A DNA stretch of 64,000 bases from Lactobacillus acidophilus (GCF_034298135.1 NZ_CP139575.1:744001-808000); one strand, 5' to 3'; positions 9,281-18,842 are shown, counted from the stretch's first letter. Translations and numbers: made by a program. The notes: a model not told the origin generated them from the letters alone.

Positions 9281-9308
9281 AAAAAATAATCCCACTCTGG
9301 GGATTATT
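9281..9308 (-). terminator. Terminator of the Met/luxS operon
   Basis: On the minus strand, AATAATCCC and GGGATTATT arms followed by seven T, ten bases after the luxS stop codon. Confidence 0.85.
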
Positions 9309-9318
9309 GGGAAATTAT

Positions 9319-9792
9319 TTAAATCACATTTCTTTCGAATGGGTCATCACTAATTCCTTTTTCAAGAATATCACGACACCATTCTTTTGCGGTGAACAAT
9401 GAGTGATCACGGTAGTTACCACAAGTCTTAATAGTTGTACCTGGTACATCTTCCCAAGTAATTGTGTCACGAATTTCCTCTAATGAAGACTTCAATGCTT
9501 TAGCAACTTCAGTAGTTGAATGTTCACCCCAAACGATTAGGTGGAATCCTGTTCGGCAACCAAATGGTGAACAATCGATTACACCATCAAGACGGTCACG
9601 AAGTAAGCTGGCAAGTAAGTGTTCAATAGTATGCAATCCGCCGGTAGGAATTGCATTTTCGTTCGGTTGAACTAAACGTAAGTCATAGTTAGAAATCTTG
9701 TCGCCTTTAGGACCTTCTTCAACAGTAATTAAACGAACGTAAGGTGCCTTAACTTTAGTGTGGTCTAATGTAAAACTTTCAACTTTTGCCAT
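9319..9792 (-). CDS. luxS: S-ribosylhomocysteine lyase (AI-2 synthesis)
   Basis: Cleaves S-ribosylhomocysteine to homocysteine and DPD, the precursor of autoinducer 2, in the activated methyl cycle. 157 residues, normal family length. Zinc ligands are visible as His54 and His58 in HTIEHLL and Cys124 in TCGNYRDHS; the active-site Cys lies in PFGCRTG. The ribosome site AGGAG precedes the ATG. It is the third gene behind the Met T-box, after the MetE-like gene and a 27-residue peptide, so homocysteine regeneration and methylation appear co-regulated by methionine. A broken paralogue lies at 2212-2687. Confidence 0.97.
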   Translation of the reverse strand: MAKVESFTLDHTKVKAPYVRLITVEEGPKGDKISNYDLRLVQPNENAIPTGGLHTIEHLLASLLRDRLDGVIDCSPFGCRTGFHLIVWGEHSTTEVAKALKSSLEEIRDTITWEDVPGTTIKTCGNYRDHSLFTAKEWCRDILEKGISDDPFERNVI

Positions 9793-9861
9793 ATTAATTT
9801 CTCCTTTTTTAAATAATTATATTATCTTTTAAATTAAATCTTGTTCGATATGCTCGAGATT

Positions 9862-9945
9862 TTATAAATTTGCTGCAACATAGAGGCCAAAGCAAATCAA
9901 ACATCCCCATACTACCTGTGCTGTAATCCATAGTTTCTTCTTCAT
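9862..9945 (-). CDS. 27-residue hydrophobic peptide between MetE-like gene and luxS
   Basis: A small ORF with a good ribosome site (GGGAGG about 7 bases upstream). The product starts MKKKLWITAQVVWG and ends LYVAANL: a positively charged start and one hydrophobic helix with a single Cys pair, so a membrane peptide or a signal-peptide-like segment. It lies 36 bases after the MetE-like stop and about 70 bases before luxS, with no terminator between, so it is inside the Met operon. No known family recognised. It could also be a translation-coupling leader for luxS, but no single amino acid dominates. Confidence 0.5.
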   Translation of the reverse strand: MKKKLWITAQVVWGCLICFGLYVAANL

Positions 9946-9981
9946 TGCTTTGTCCTCCCTTTTTTAATTTATTTTTATAAA

Positions 9982-11100
9982 TTACTTCCAAACTTGCTTA
10001 GCAGTATCGATTACTAAGCCAATCTTTTTCCATTCATCGTCTTCTGTCAATTGGTTTCCTTCCTCGGTTGATGCAAAACCACATTGAGTGCTTAAGGCTA
10101 AGTTGGCTAAATCGTGGAACTTACTTGCTTCATTGATACGAGCAATCAAATCCTCTGGCTTTTCCAATTCAGGTTTCTTACTAGTTACTAAACCAAGTAC
10201 TACTTCTTTATCAGCAGGAATTTCCTTGATTGGATCGAAGTTACCTGATCTTTCATTATCAAATTCAAGATAGAATGCATCGACATTTTCTTGTGCAAAA
10301 ACGTATTTGGCAACCGGTCCATAACCACCTTTAGCAGCCCAAGTTGAGTGGTAATTGCCTCGACAAATATGAGTTGAAGTTCTTAAATCAGCTGGTAGAT
10401 CTTTAAGTGCGCCATTGTTAACACGAAGGTATTTTTCTTGAAGTTCGTCACGGTCAAAACCTTGTTTAACCATTGTTGCCCAGAAATCATCATCTACGAC
10501 CATTCCCCAAGTACAGTCATCCAATTTCACATCGCGACAACCTGCTTTGTAAAGTGCGATGATTAAATCATAATATGCTTTTGAAATATCGTTTAAAAGT
10601 TCGTCTTCGGTATCGTAAACTTTCTTCACTGCTGCAACATTTTCTGGGCCACGGACGAGTTCTGCGTAAAATTGGGCTGGTGAAGGAATGCTTTGACGTG
10701 GAGTTACATCACTGCCATCGGTTAAACTCTTCAAAAACTTAAATGCTTCTAAATCTGGATGATCACCTGTAAATTTAATCTTTCCCTCAACTTGAGCAGA
10801 ATCATTACGAGTTTCTTCATCGTGGAAGAAGTAGCCATGTTCTTGAGTAGTGTGCTTAATTCCACCGAAGCCCCAAAAAGTATCAAGGTGCCAATAACTT
10901 CTTCTGAATTCACCATCAGTTACAATCTTTAAACCAGCTTTTTCTTCTTTTTTAACTAATTTAGCGATTTCTTCATCTTCAACCTTTTTCAAGTCAGTTT
11001 TTGAAATGTTACCCGCTGCAAAATCAGCACGTGCCTTTTTCAATTCTTCTGGTCTTAAGAAACTACCAACAATGTCATAATGTACTAAAGTTTTACTCAT
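9982..11100 (-). CDS. MetE C-terminal-domain family methyltransferase (YxjG/YxjH type)
   Basis: A 372-residue cobalamin-independent methionine synthase homologue that lacks the N-terminal MetE domain, as in B. subtilis YxjG/YxjH. Zinc-binding residues are visible in STHICRGNYHS (His and Cys) and in the C-terminal STQCGFAS (Cys); the N-terminus HYDIVGSFLRPEEL and the segment IVTDGEFRRSYW are typical. Likely transfers a methyl group to homocysteine. It is the first gene behind a T-box with a Met specifier, and is followed by the small peptide and luxS. Confidence 0.9.
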   Translation of the reverse strand: MSKTLVHYDIVGSFLRPEELKKARADFAAGNISKTDLKKVEDEEIAKLVKKEEKAGLKIVTDGEFRRSYWHLDTFWGFGGIKHTTQEHGYFFHDEETRNDSAQVEGKIKFTGDHPDLEAFKFLKSLTDGSDVTPRQSIPSPAQFYAELVRGPENVAAVKKVYDTEDELLNDISKAYYDLIIALYKAGCRDVKLDDCTWGMVVDDDFWATMVKQGFDRDELQEKYLRVNNGALKDLPADLRTSTHICRGNYHSTWAAKGGYGPVAKYVFAQENVDAFYLEFDNERSGNFDPIKEIPADKEVVLGLVTSKKPELEKPEDLIARINEASKFHDLANLALSTQCGFASTEEGNQLTEDDEWKKIGLVIDTAKQVWK

Positions 11101-11132
11101 ATTCTCATTCTCCCTATATGTTAAAAATGACG

Positions 11133-11405
11133 AAAAAAAGCGTCCCTAGGCTAGTATAGCCTAGGGACGCTTCAGCGTGTTACCACCCATATTCGATATT
11201 AATTCACATTAATATCCTTACTAAGTACGTTTCTAATTAAGAAATTATACTCGTATGCTATATCGGGCATCCCCCGTGAATTACTTACTACTGCTTGCAA
11301 TCCAATGGACTCCAAGACCATTTTCATCAGGTCCTCCCGTACTGCATTTCACCATTCGCAGCTCTCTTTGACGGTACACGCTAACTACTTATCTTTTCTT
11401 CGTCG
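11133..11405 (-). promoter_or_regulatory. T-box riboswitch, Met specifier, upstream of MetE-like gene
   Basis: On the minus strand: AGAGAG (11362-11367) with the apical segment AATGGTGAAA, a specifier context GAAAATGG with ATG at 11319-11321, the T-box sequence GGGTGGTAACACG at 11176-11188, and a strong terminator (arms AAGCGTCCCTAGGCTA and its complement) at 11139-11172 followed by a T-run. Uncharged tRNA-Met would stabilise the antiterminator and permit expression. The specifier is assigned by analogy with the two Ile leaders in this window, which have the same GAAAATC context. Confidence 0.9.
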
Positions 11406-11427
11406 CTTGTTATCTTGATTTGATATT

Positions 11428-11456
11428 ATATTATAATCTTAGATTAACTTTGTCAA
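11428..11456 (-). promoter_or_regulatory. Sigma-A promoter of the Met T-box
   Basis: TTGACA (11451-11456) and TAATAT (11428-11433) separated by 17 bases on the minus strand, about 25 bases before the start of the recognisable T-box stem I. Confidence 0.75.
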
Positions 11457-11485
11457 TATTTTTTAATAAAATATTCAAAAAAATC

Positions 11486-11534
11486 ATAAATAAGAAAAAT
11501 AGAATACATATTGTATTCTATTTTTCTTATTTAT
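11486..11534 (-). terminator. Terminator with 23-bp perfect stem, overlapping a stop codon
   Basis: A perfect 23-bp inverted repeat (11486-11508 and 11512-11534) with a 3-base loop, followed on the minus strand by GATTTTTTT. The distal arm includes the last codons and the stop of the L,D-transpeptidase gene (stop at 11527-11529). Confidence 0.85.
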
Positions 11535-12135
11535 AATAGATATTTACTTTTGTATTATATGGAACATGATCATGAAGCCACTTGGCATCCCTTACTGATA
11601 GGCGAACACATCCGTGACTAGCGGGCATCTTCCCTAATTTATTGGCTTCCCTAATCACAAATTGATTTGACCACATATGAGTTGGTACAGAGTGGAATAA
11701 ATATAATTGACCAATCCAGCCTACTGGATATAAAGCTTCTGAAAAACGATGTGGATGATACGAATTAGTGAGATAAGTACCAGTTGGTGTTAAGCTTTTA
11801 CCATCTACAATCTTGCCAGCAGAACTGTACATAGTATAAAGGACTTTCTTCCCACTTCTAACATAGGTGCGGTTACCCAAAATAGAAACACGTAAATTCA
11901 AGTTCTTAACTTTGCGTAAGTTAGGATATGCTGTTTTAGTTTCACTAGACTTTAACCAATAGTTTCCGGTCATCTTGCGTAGATCAGCAGGATCATTATA
12001 TGGTTGAAAGTCCGATTTTTTTAATTTTACTACTGTCGTTTTTGTTGTGGCATTAACCGGCTGTGCAACATTAGTAGCCATCGGAAATGCCAGCAATATA
12101 GCAGTCATTAAAGCCATCTTAAAGTTTGTCTTCAT
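11527..12135 (-). CDS. L,D-transpeptidase (YkuD) family, secreted
   Basis: A 202-residue protein with a signal peptide (about residues 1-29, ending near VNA) and a C-terminal YkuD domain. The catalytic signature SHGCVRLSVRDAKWLHDH is complete, with Cys as nucleophile and the upstream His in LFHSVPTH. Acts outside the membrane on peptidoglycan, forming 3-3 cross-links or attaching molecules. It is monocistronic, with its own strong terminator. Species of this group often carry several paralogues, so the exact role is open. Confidence 0.88.
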   Translation of the reverse strand: MKTNFKMALMTAILLAFPMATNVAQPVNATTKTTVVKLKKSDFQPYNDPADLRKMTGNYWLKSSETKTAYPNLRKVKNLNLRVSILGNRTYVRSGKKVLYTMYSSAGKIVDGKSLTPTGTYLTNSYHPHRFSEALYPVGWIGQLYLFHSVPTHMWSNQFVIREANKLGKMPASHGCVRLSVRDAKWLHDHVPYNTKVNIYYK

Positions 12136-12199
12136 TTTTCGATCTCTACTTTCAAGTAAATTTAGCTATATTTTACACCAGAAATCGATAAATTAATGC

Positions 12200-12358
12200 T
12201 TATCTTTTATATATTAAAAAAATAGAGCCCAGATGATAATAGCCACGATTAATAAAAGCATTTTACATGCCAGTAATACTAGGTCTGGCTGCGAAATGAT
12301 CTCGTTCCTTTTCAATCTGTGTTGATGCTTACTTAACTAGTTTCTTAATCTATTCCAT
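12200..12358 (-). pseudogene. Possible remnant of a small gene
   Basis: A start codon with an AAGGAAG ribosome site opens a 52-codon frame interrupted by three stop codons (codons 3, 10 and 32). The readable parts, IKKLVK and ASTQIEKERDHFAARP, look like coding sequence. No family recognised. The rest of the gap between the transpeptidase and the bile salt hydrolase genes shows only the terminator at 12433. Confidence 0.3.
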
Positions 12359-12432
12359 AATTTATTACTTCCTTTGTTAGACAGCTAATATATAACCTTC
12401 TAAAATTAGTTAACCGTCAAACAAAAGATAAA

Positions 12433-12466
12433 AATAAAGACCATCCAGATCTGGATGGTCTTTATT
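12433..12466 (-). terminator. Palindromic terminator after bile salt hydrolase
   Basis: A perfect 34-base palindrome (arm AATAAAGACCATCCAGA) immediately downstream of the hydrolase stop codon at 12481. Confidence 0.8.
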
Positions 12467-12480
12467 GAGTGTATATAAAA

Positions 12481-13458
12481 TTAATTCATATATTCAATAT
12501 CTTGTTTCTTAAACAAATCGTAGCAGATTAAATCTTCTGAATCTAAATCTGCTTTATGCATATCTACTGCATTAATCCGATTATTGTCATAAGTAGTAAA
12601 GTACAAAATACCTTTATCTAAGTTCATACAATCTGTATACATAGTATATTCATAGCGATTATCTTCTACTTCATCTAAACCATCAGGTTGTTCTACTGAA
12701 TGCAGAATATGGAAATAATTAGTAACATTTTCCACTTCATTTTTTCCTTGTGGAGTGTGTGCCAAGACAAAAGCTACCTTAACAAATCGAGAGCTAGAAT
12801 CCATTCCACCAGGTAAGTGGTGAGTACCTAAGCCTCTACTATATAGATTAAGATCAACATTAGGAACCAATGTATTCTTAGGATTATGTGGAGTAACGTC
12901 GGCGTAGTCACTTAATTTAATTAATTGATCCGGAAATTCAGGATTGTTAGTTAAGACATTCACTGGATTATCATAAATATGTAAACCTGAATTGGTTGAT
13001 TCAACTACGATACTCTTACCAGCTTTATCACTTAAAATCCAATGTAAATCAGCTGCAGGATAATTTGCTGAAAAGCTAATATTTAAAATATTTGCATTAT
13101 CTAAGATTTCTTTAACATCGTCAGTATTTTCACAATTACTTAATAAGTATGGCATTAATTCAAAAGAAGCAATATTCTTCTTACCTTCGATTTTAGGAAA
13201 GTAATGATTAGGACCTTGAAAATTTAATCCTGCAATACCAAGCCCCTTTTCATTAATTGCATCACATAATAATGGATAATCATCATTAACTACAGATACT
13301 CCGATAAAAGCATAATGCATCTTTTGAGAGGGCATTTCTCTATACTTAAATTCGTAGTTTCTTGGTACAATGACTACTTTTTGACCATAAGCAATTTCAT
13401 AGTCAAGATTTCTACCAAAATAATGATCGTTAGGATTATAACAAATTGATGTACACAT
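12481..13458 (-). CDS. bsh: Bile salt hydrolase (choloylglycine hydrolase family)
   Basis: A 325-residue Ntn-hydrolase that cleaves the amide bond of glycine- or taurine-conjugated bile salts. Cys2, exposed after removal of Met1, is the nucleophile; Arg16 and Asp19 in GRNLDYE, the Asn in LTNNPEF and the Arg in SSSRFVK complete the usual catalytic set. Length is typical of Lactobacillus enzymes. Monocistronic with its own terminator. Penicillin V acylases share the fold, but the overall sequence resembles intestinal Lactobacillus BSH. Suggests a gut niche. Confidence 0.93.
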   Translation of the reverse strand: MCTSICYNPNDHYFGRNLDYEIAYGQKVVIVPRNYEFKYREMPSQKMHYAFIGVSVVNDDYPLLCDAINEKGLGIAGLNFQGPNHYFPKIEGKKNIASFELMPYLLSNCENTDDVKEILDNANILNISFSANYPAADLHWILSDKAGKSIVVESTNSGLHIYDNPVNVLTNNPEFPDQLIKLSDYADVTPHNPKNTLVPNVDLNLYSRGLGTHHLPGGMDSSSRFVKVAFVLAHTPQGKNEVENVTNYFHILHSVEQPDGLDEVEDNRYEYTMYTDCMNLDKGILYFTTYDNNRINAVDMHKADLDSEDLICYDLFKKQDIEYMN

Positions 13459-13541
13459 TTACTGCACGCTTTCTATAAATATTACGTACTAACATTTTAT
13501 ATTCTACTACTTATTAATAATGTGGTTTTAACTTCCCTAAT

Positions 13542-14831
13542 TTAATTAGTAAAATGTTCAAAATGATCTGAAAATTCAGTCGGAATAAATGGCTTTTGAT
13601 AGATATATTTATATAGGGCTTGATACTGAGAATATAGTTTCTCTTCTGCCTTATTTTGTGCTGGGACATAGTAATGCTTACCAACTAAATCCTTAGGCAA
13701 ATATTCTTGTCTAGCAATATTGTGTGGTAAATCAAACATATTCTGCATTTCTCCAGCACCGCGTAATTTCCCCGCTCCCTTATAATGATAATCTTGTAAA
13801 TATTTTGGCATCGGATGATCAGCTGGATGTTCAGCATCTTTAGCTGCTTGATAATATGCTTGCATTGCTGAATCAGAACGCGGTGCTACTGCTAGTAAAA
13901 TTGTTGCCATAGCTAGATGTGTTGAAGCACGTGGTAAGCCGATCTCTAGAGCTGTATTTGCCAAAGTAATTACTTGCGCTACTCTTGCCGAATCAGCCAA
14001 ACCAACATCCAATGCTGCTAAGTCCTTAAGACGTCTTACAACTGATTCAAGGTCGCCAGATTTTAGAATAACTGCAAGATAATATAAAGCTGCATCAGCA
14101 TCAGATCCTTCAATTGAATCTTGAAAAGCTGATAAATAATCATAATGCTTAGTGGCATCTTTATCAAAGGCAAAGTGTTGATTTCTAGCAAATTCTTCAA
14201 TATTTGCCATTGAGATGTTTTGGGGATGCATAGCATTGAGAGTGTCTAAAATATTTAAAGATACACGCACATCCCCATTGCCACTATTTGCAATAGCATG
14301 CGCTTGTTTCTTTGGTAAATCAAAATTTAAATGTTCCTCGGCGGCTTTAATTAATACTAATTCAATATCTTCTGCCTTAATGGGATAAAACTCAAAAATT
14401 TGGCATCTTGATCTAATTGCCGGTTGGATTGACATAATAGGGTTCTCAGTCGTCGTTCCGACTAGCAATACATGACCATTTTCTAAATATGGTAATAAAT
14501 AATCTTGAATTGGTTTAGTTAAGCGGTGAATTTCGTCTAAAAGTAAAACAAAACTTTCATCTGGATGTTTTTGAATTAATTTTTGCAGCTGACTTTTATT
14601 CTGAATGGATGCATTAAACTTTTCAAAAGGTAATCTCAATGTTTGAGACATTACGTAAGCCAGCGTTGTTTTCCCGCATCCTGGTGGTCCCCATAACAAT
14701 AAGCTAAGAAGTATATGCTCTTTAATAATTTGATAAAGTGGTTTGCCTTTAGCCAATAAATGGTTTTGTCCTACCATTTCACCTAAGGTCTTAGGTCGCA
14801 TTAGATCGGCTAGTGGTTGTTTAAATGTCAT
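13542..14831 (-). CDS. rarA: Replication-associated recombination protein A (RarA/MgsA)
   Basis: AAA+ ATPase acting at stalled replication forks. 429 residues from the chosen ATG at 14831, preceded by GGAAAGG; a longer in-frame extension upstream has no homology and no ribosome site. Starts MTFKQPLADLMRPKTLGEM, then Walker A GPPGCGKTT, Walker B LLLDEIHR, sensor 1 LVGTTTENP, and the C-terminal tetramerisation domain with AMQAYYQAAKDAE. Length and order are standard. Confidence 0.95.
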   Translation of the reverse strand: MTFKQPLADLMRPKTLGEMVGQNHLLAKGKPLYQIIKEHILLSLLLWGPPGCGKTTLAYVMSQTLRLPFEKFNASIQNKSQLQKLIQKHPDESFVLLLDEIHRLTKPIQDYLLPYLENGHVLLVGTTTENPIMSIQPAIRSRCQIFEFYPIKAEDIELVLIKAAEEHLNFDLPKKQAHAIANSGNGDVRVSLNILDTLNAMHPQNISMANIEEFARNQHFAFDKDATKHYDYLSAFQDSIEGSDADAALYYLAVILKSGDLESVVRRLKDLAALDVGLADSARVAQVITLANTALEIGLPRASTHLAMATILLAVAPRSDSAMQAYYQAAKDAEHPADHPMPKYLQDYHYKGAGKLRGAGEMQNMFDLPHNIARQEYLPKDLVGKHYYVPAQNKAEEKLYSQYQALYKYIYQKPFIPTEFSDHFEHFTN

Positions 14832-14910
14832 TAATTTTCCTTTCCAATTTTTAAATAATCTTGCTTCTTTTATATCCTTTTCTAAATTGTAATTAACATG
14901 AAATGGATAG

Positions 14911-15522
14911 ATAGGAATAATTATTAGCTGGATTTTGCCTAGCTTTACAAGTAAGTACACTAAGAAACATCCTATCATTTTTTCTCACTTACTTGAAAGA
15001 TTAACTCTTTTAATTATTATCACCTTTGGTGAGACAATTATTGGCATTGCTGACTGCTTTAAACCCAATGAATTTTCAATTGATTCCATTTTGATTTTTG
15101 TTATCGTGGCATGTTTGTTTTTTGTTTATATAACTGAGTTTGATCATTTAATTGAAGAAAAGAAAACTGGTCAAACTGGTAATTTACTGATCTATCTTCA
15201 CTATTTTATCTTACTTGGCTTAAGTTTAATTACTGTATCTTTGAAGTTTATCAGTGAAAAAGAAGCCAACTCATTGTTTGCAATATCTTGTTTATATGGT
15301 GGCATGTTTTTATTTTACGTGGGGATAACTATTGCAGTTACTTATAATAAAATTCAATATAATTCTATTAATAAAATGAACCTTACCAGCTGGATCATTA
15401 GTTTAACTATTGGTTATGCTATTTGCCTAATTAATCCATCTTTGTTTACAATCGTTTTATGTAGTGCAATTATTAGTTTGTTTAATGCAGGAATGAAAGT
15501 AAGAATTCTGTATCAAAATTAA
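14911..15522 (+). pseudogene. 5'-truncated low-temperature-requirement A (LtrA) protein
   Basis: About 200 codons matching the C-terminal half of LtrA membrane proteins, which are usually near 380 residues. The family motif HLLERLTLLIIITFGETIIG is clear, followed by several hydrophobic helices. The frame opens at a TAG just upstream of 14911, in the middle of a helix, with no ribosome site, so the N-terminal half has been lost. The 5' end abuts the divergent rarA region. A shorter protein from the TTG at 14935 is formally possible but unlikely to work. Confidence 0.7.
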
Positions 15523-15530
15523 TATTTTAA

Positions 15531-15570
15531 AAAAACAACCCAGGCTTGCCAAAAGTCTGGGTTGTTTTTT
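15531..15570. terminator. Bidirectional terminator
   Basis: ACAACCCAG and CTGGGTTGT arms with flanking A and T runs, placed between the converging LtrA remnant and malolactic enzyme gene. Confidence 0.85.
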
Positions 15571-15588
15571 GGGAATAAGTAATTATTT

Positions 15589-17214
15589 TTAATACTTAGG
15601 AATCCACTTAATATTTTCAGTAGCTGCTTTGGCATCTGTAATATTTGGAGTCGCAAGTTTTTGATCAATTGCAGTTTGCGCTACACTAATTGCTTCCTTA
15701 TCTGAAAAAATTCTAATCTTAGAAATCGGTGGTAATACTGAAGCCCCCTTTTCATTTGGATCAACAATTCCGCCAAGTGAATGAGCAGCGGCAGAAAGCA
15801 TTTCATCAGTAACTAATTTGGCTTTGCTTGCCAAAACACCTAAACCAAGTCCTGGGTAAATCAAAGCGTTGTTAGCTTGTCCAATATGGTAAGTTACGCC
15901 ATTGTATTTTACAGGATCTGATGGTACACCTGTAGCAACTAATGCACGACCATCAGTCCACTTGATCAAGTCTTCTGCAGAAGCTTCAATTAATTTAGTT
16001 GGATTAGAAATTGGAAAAATAATCGGTCTTTCAGTATGTGTAGCCATTTCTTTAATTGCTTTTTCAGTAAATGCGCCCGGTGTGGTAGAAGTACCAATCA
16101 TTACTGTTGGATGAACGGTCTTAATAACCGCTTCTAAATTAGTTAATTCATCGGCATTAACAAATTCTGATCTTTCCCGTACAAATGGTCTTTGTTCAGG
16201 AGTGATGCCTGGTGTGTCACTGAATAGCAAACCTTGTTTATCAACCAAATAAAAATGTTTCTTTGCTTCTTCAGGATCCATTCCTTCAACTAGCATTTCA
16301 CGATACATCATATTAGCGATTCCCATGCCTGCAGTTCCTGCACCAAAGGTAAGGAAAATTTGATCACTGAATTTTTGTTTAGAGATATTAAGTACGCCAA
16401 GTACACCAGCTAAACATACAATTCCTGTTCCTTGAACATCACCATTAAAGACAGGAATTTCTTTACGATACTTGTTTAGAATCTTAGTAGCGTTGTCACG
16501 ACCAAAGTCTTCGAAGTGAATATAAACATCTGGGAAGACCTTACGTGCAATTTTTACAAACTTATCAACAAAGTCATAGTACTTGTCGCCTGTAACTCTG
16601 GCGTGCTTTTCACCTAAATAAAGTGGATCATCGATCAGTGTTTGGTTATCTGTACCTACGTCAAGTACGATTGGTAATACTTCACGTGGATCGATTCCTG
16701 CAGCTGCAGTATAAACCATTAATTTACCAACTGAGATGTTAACACCATTTGAACCCCAGTCTCCAATTCCTAAGATTCCTTCACCGTCTGTAACAACAAT
16801 CAGTTTGATCTTACGTCCACCAGCTGCATTAGTTAAGCTAGCTTCTATTTCGCCAGGATTATCAATTGAAAGAAATGCGGCGCCTTGTGGCTTCATAAAA
16901 ATTTCACTATATTCTTCAATTGCCGGTGCGATAACTGGATCATAAATAATTGGCATTAATTCTTCAATGTGTTGTTCAATTACATAGTAGAAAAGTGTAC
17001 GATTAGTGTTAAAAAGTTCCATTAAGAATTTTCTTTGATCAATACCTTTTTCGTGAAGTTGATCTTGATCATAAATTCTTGTTGCTTGCTCATCAATGGT
17101 TTGAACTTTAGCTGGAAGTGCTCCAATTAATCCTAAGCTTTCTCTTTCACTCTTAGTGAAAGCAGTTCCTTTATTCAAAAATGGATCGTTTAAAATGTTA
17201 TATGCGTTCGTCAT
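15589..17214 (-). CDS. mleA: Malolactic enzyme / NAD-dependent malic enzyme family
   Basis: Decarboxylates L-malate to L-lactate (malolactic enzyme), yielding a proton-motive-force gain for lactic acid bacteria. 541 residues, normal length. Starts [20 protein letters not shown], as in lactic-acid-bacterial malolactic enzymes. The malate-site tract FNGDVQGTG and the NAD motif [10 protein letters not shown] are intact. It is divergent from the LysR regulator MleR, the usual gene neighbour. The likely malate permease of the locus is broken (21043-21507). Malic enzyme is the alternative call; context favours malolactic. Confidence 0.92.
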   Translation of the reverse strand: MTNAYNILNDPFLNKGTAFTKSERESLGLIGALPAKVQTIDEQATRIYDQDQLHEKGIDQRKFLMELFNTNRTLFYYVIEQHIEELMPIIYDPVIAPAIEEYSEIFMKPQGAAFLSIDNPGEIEASLTNAAGGRKIKLIVVTDGEGILGIGDWGSNGVNISVGKLMVYTAAAGIDPREVLPIVLDVGTDNQTLIDDPLYLGEKHARVTGDKYYDFVDKFVKIARKVFPDVYIHFEDFGRDNATKILNKYRKEIPVFNGDVQGTGIVCLAGVLGVLNISKQKFSDQIFLTFGAGTAGMGIANMMYREMLVEGMDPEEAKKHFYLVDKQGLLFSDTPGITPEQRPFVRERSEFVNADELTNLEAVIKTVHPTVMIGTSTTPGAFTEKAIKEMATHTERPIIFPISNPTKLIEASAEDLIKWTDGRALVATGVPSDPVKYNGVTYHIGQANNALIYPGLGLGVLASKAKLVTDEMLSAAAHSLGGIVDPNEKGASVLPPISKIRIFSDKEAISVAQTAIDQKLATPNITDAKAATENIKWIPKY

Positions 17215-17342
17215 TCAAATGCCCCCTGTTTGTCTTCCTTTACTTTTTTCTTGTATCATTGTTTAGGAGTATAAAACTTTAAAAAATTTATAGTCAAATG
17301 GTGTGCGATACCAAAGATTTATTTATATGAGGATAAGAAACG

Positions 17343-18257
17343 TTGAATATTCAAGATTTACGATACTTCCATGAATTGGTCAATCTGAAAAGCTATACGA
17401 AAACTGCAGAAAAATTTGGTGTTAGCCAACCTACAATTACTGCAGCCGTTAAAAGATTAGAAAATAGATTCGGTGGTACATTTTTAATTAGAGACCAGCC
17501 TCATAAAAGCATTATTATTACTCGATTGGGGGTGCAGTTTGATGAGCATGTTCAATCAATTTTAAATGAAATTAATATTGTAGAAGAAGAAATTAAACAG
17601 AATCAGAATGCTTCTATTCCTTTTGGCTTACCACCAATTATCGGGAGAAATTATTTTCCTAAGATTGTATCGCAATTGTTTGCTAAAGGACTTCTTCACC
17701 GCTTAAACGTAATTGAAAATGGCTCATATGATCTCTATCATCTCTTACTTGAAGGTTATATTAATTTTTCTATGCTTGGCTTAACCAAAGTTAATGTAGA
17801 ACCAGGTATTAAGTTGGAAGTGGTTAAAAGCTATCCAATGTGTATTGTGGTAAGTAAGACTCATCCTTTGGCTACCAAAAAAGCGATCTCCTTTAAAGAG
17901 ATCGCTAATGAAAATTTTATTGGCTTAAGCAGCGATTATATCCATACCAAGGCATTAGATCGAATGCTTAAAAAGAGTAAAATTAATTTAAATACAATTT
18001 ATCGTAGTCCCGATGTCACAGTAGTCAAAAATATAGTGGCGCAGAACTTAGGTATATCATATTTGACTACATTATCAATTACTGAAAATGATGATGTGAT
18101 TTCTATCCCTTTGCTTGATAAAGATCAACCTAAATTTATCTTGGCTGCTGCAACTAGAGAAAACCACATTATGACAGATGCGGAAGAAGAATTTTGGGAA
18201 ATTTTAACGCAAATATCTTTGAGAAGGCAGGTCTTAACCTCTACGCTACCATCGTAG
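17343..18257 (+). CDS. mleR: LysR-family regulator of the malolactic locus
   Basis: A 304-residue LysR-type regulator. The N-terminal winged helix MNIQDLRYFHELVNLKSY begins from a TTG start preceded by AGGA; the substrate-binding domain follows. It is divergent from mleA with about 130 bases between starts, so it likely activates it with malate as effector. Oddity: the last 15 or so codons overlap, in another frame, a sequence that reads as the tail of a DUF2922 protein (18209-18307), so the original C-terminus may have been replaced at an integration or deletion junction near 18.21 kb. Confidence 0.88.
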   Translation: MNIQDLRYFHELVNLKSYTKTAEKFGVSQPTITAAVKRLENRFGGTFLIRDQPHKSIIITRLGVQFDEHVQSILNEINIVEEEIKQNQNASIPFGLPPIIGRNYFPKIVSQLFAKGLLHRLNVIENGSYDLYHLLLEGYINFSMLGLTKVNVEPGIKLEVVKSYPMCIVVSKTHPLATKKAISFKEIANENFIGLSSDYIHTKALDRMLKKSKINLNTIYRSPDVTVVKNIVAQNLGISYLTTLSITENDDVISIPLLDKDQPKFILAAATRENHIMTDAEEEFWEILTQISLRRQVLTSTLPS

Positions 18258-18307
18258 GAGCTAAATACTACGAAACTCAAAGTACTCCTATTTTTAACGC
18301 TAAATAA
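18209..18307 (+). pseudogene. 3' tail of a DUF2922-like gene
   Basis: In a frame different from mleR, about 32 codons read IFEKAGLNLYATIVGAKYY then ETQSTPIFNAK and stop. The pattern gAkYyeTqsTPIF resembles the C-terminus of small DUF2922 proteins, which are commonly followed by YvrJ-like genes, as here. It has no start and merges into the end of mleR. Confidence 0.4.
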
Positions 18308-18341
18308 GAGTTTATTTAAGGGAAGGACAATGATTTAAATT

Positions 18342-18479
18342 ATGACGCAAGAAATCATCAAATACGTACTGGAACAGGCATCTGGCGTGGTAATTGCCCT
18401 AGTCCTGCTTATACGTATTGAGAGTAAATTGGACAGTCTAACTTCAGCAATCATGCACCTTTCGGATAATAAGGCTTAA
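18342..18479 (+). CDS. YvrJ-like small membrane protein (45 aa)
   Basis: A 45-codon ORF: MTQEIIKYVLEQASGVV, a hydrophobic helix IALVLLIRIESKLDSL and a short tail. The helix followed by RIE-KLD is the YvrJ family pattern. A GGAAGG ribosome site lies upstream at moderate spacing. It is placed after the DUF2922-like tail and before the ssb remnant. Function of YvrJ is unknown; holin-like roles have been suggested for similar small proteins in prophage settings. Confidence 0.6.
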   Translation: MTQEIIKYVLEQASGVVIALVLLIRIESKLDSLTSAIMHLSDNKA

Positions 18480-18533
18480 TATGTTAGACTTTATATTTAA
18501 TTAAACGGAAAAATTTAAATTAGGAGAGTAGAG

Positions 18534-18842
18534 ATGAACGATATTAATTTATTAGGAAGACACCTGAACTTAAACAATCAGCTAATGGGCGCCCTTATAC
18601 ATGGTTTACAATGGCCGTGCCTCGACAAGATAACCGAAAAGAAGCTGATTACATCCGCTGTTTAGCCTTCGATAACAATCTATAAGCACTGCGACAAAGG
18701 TCGTCAAATTTTGTGCCAAGGCAGACTACAGGTATCTACTTCAATTGATGAAGCAACTAAAAAAGTTAAATATCATCACACAATGGTAGTATCAAGCACC
18801 CATTTTCTGCATGATCCTAATATATCGTCTGCATCTATTTAA
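18534..18842 (+). pseudogene. ssb: Single-stranded DNA-binding protein remnant
   Basis: Starts with a ribosome site AGGAGAG and MNDINLLGRHLNL, then the frame shifts repeatedly. Readable pieces in other frames are FTMAVPRQDNRKEADYIRC, CDKGRQILCQGRLQVSTSID and VVSSTHFLHDPN, in the correct order for an SSB OB-fold. At least two frameshifts and a deletion. The sequence resembles phage or plasmid SSBs of lactobacilli rather than a housekeeping copy. It supports the view that this stretch is a mobile-element relic. Confidence 0.75.
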
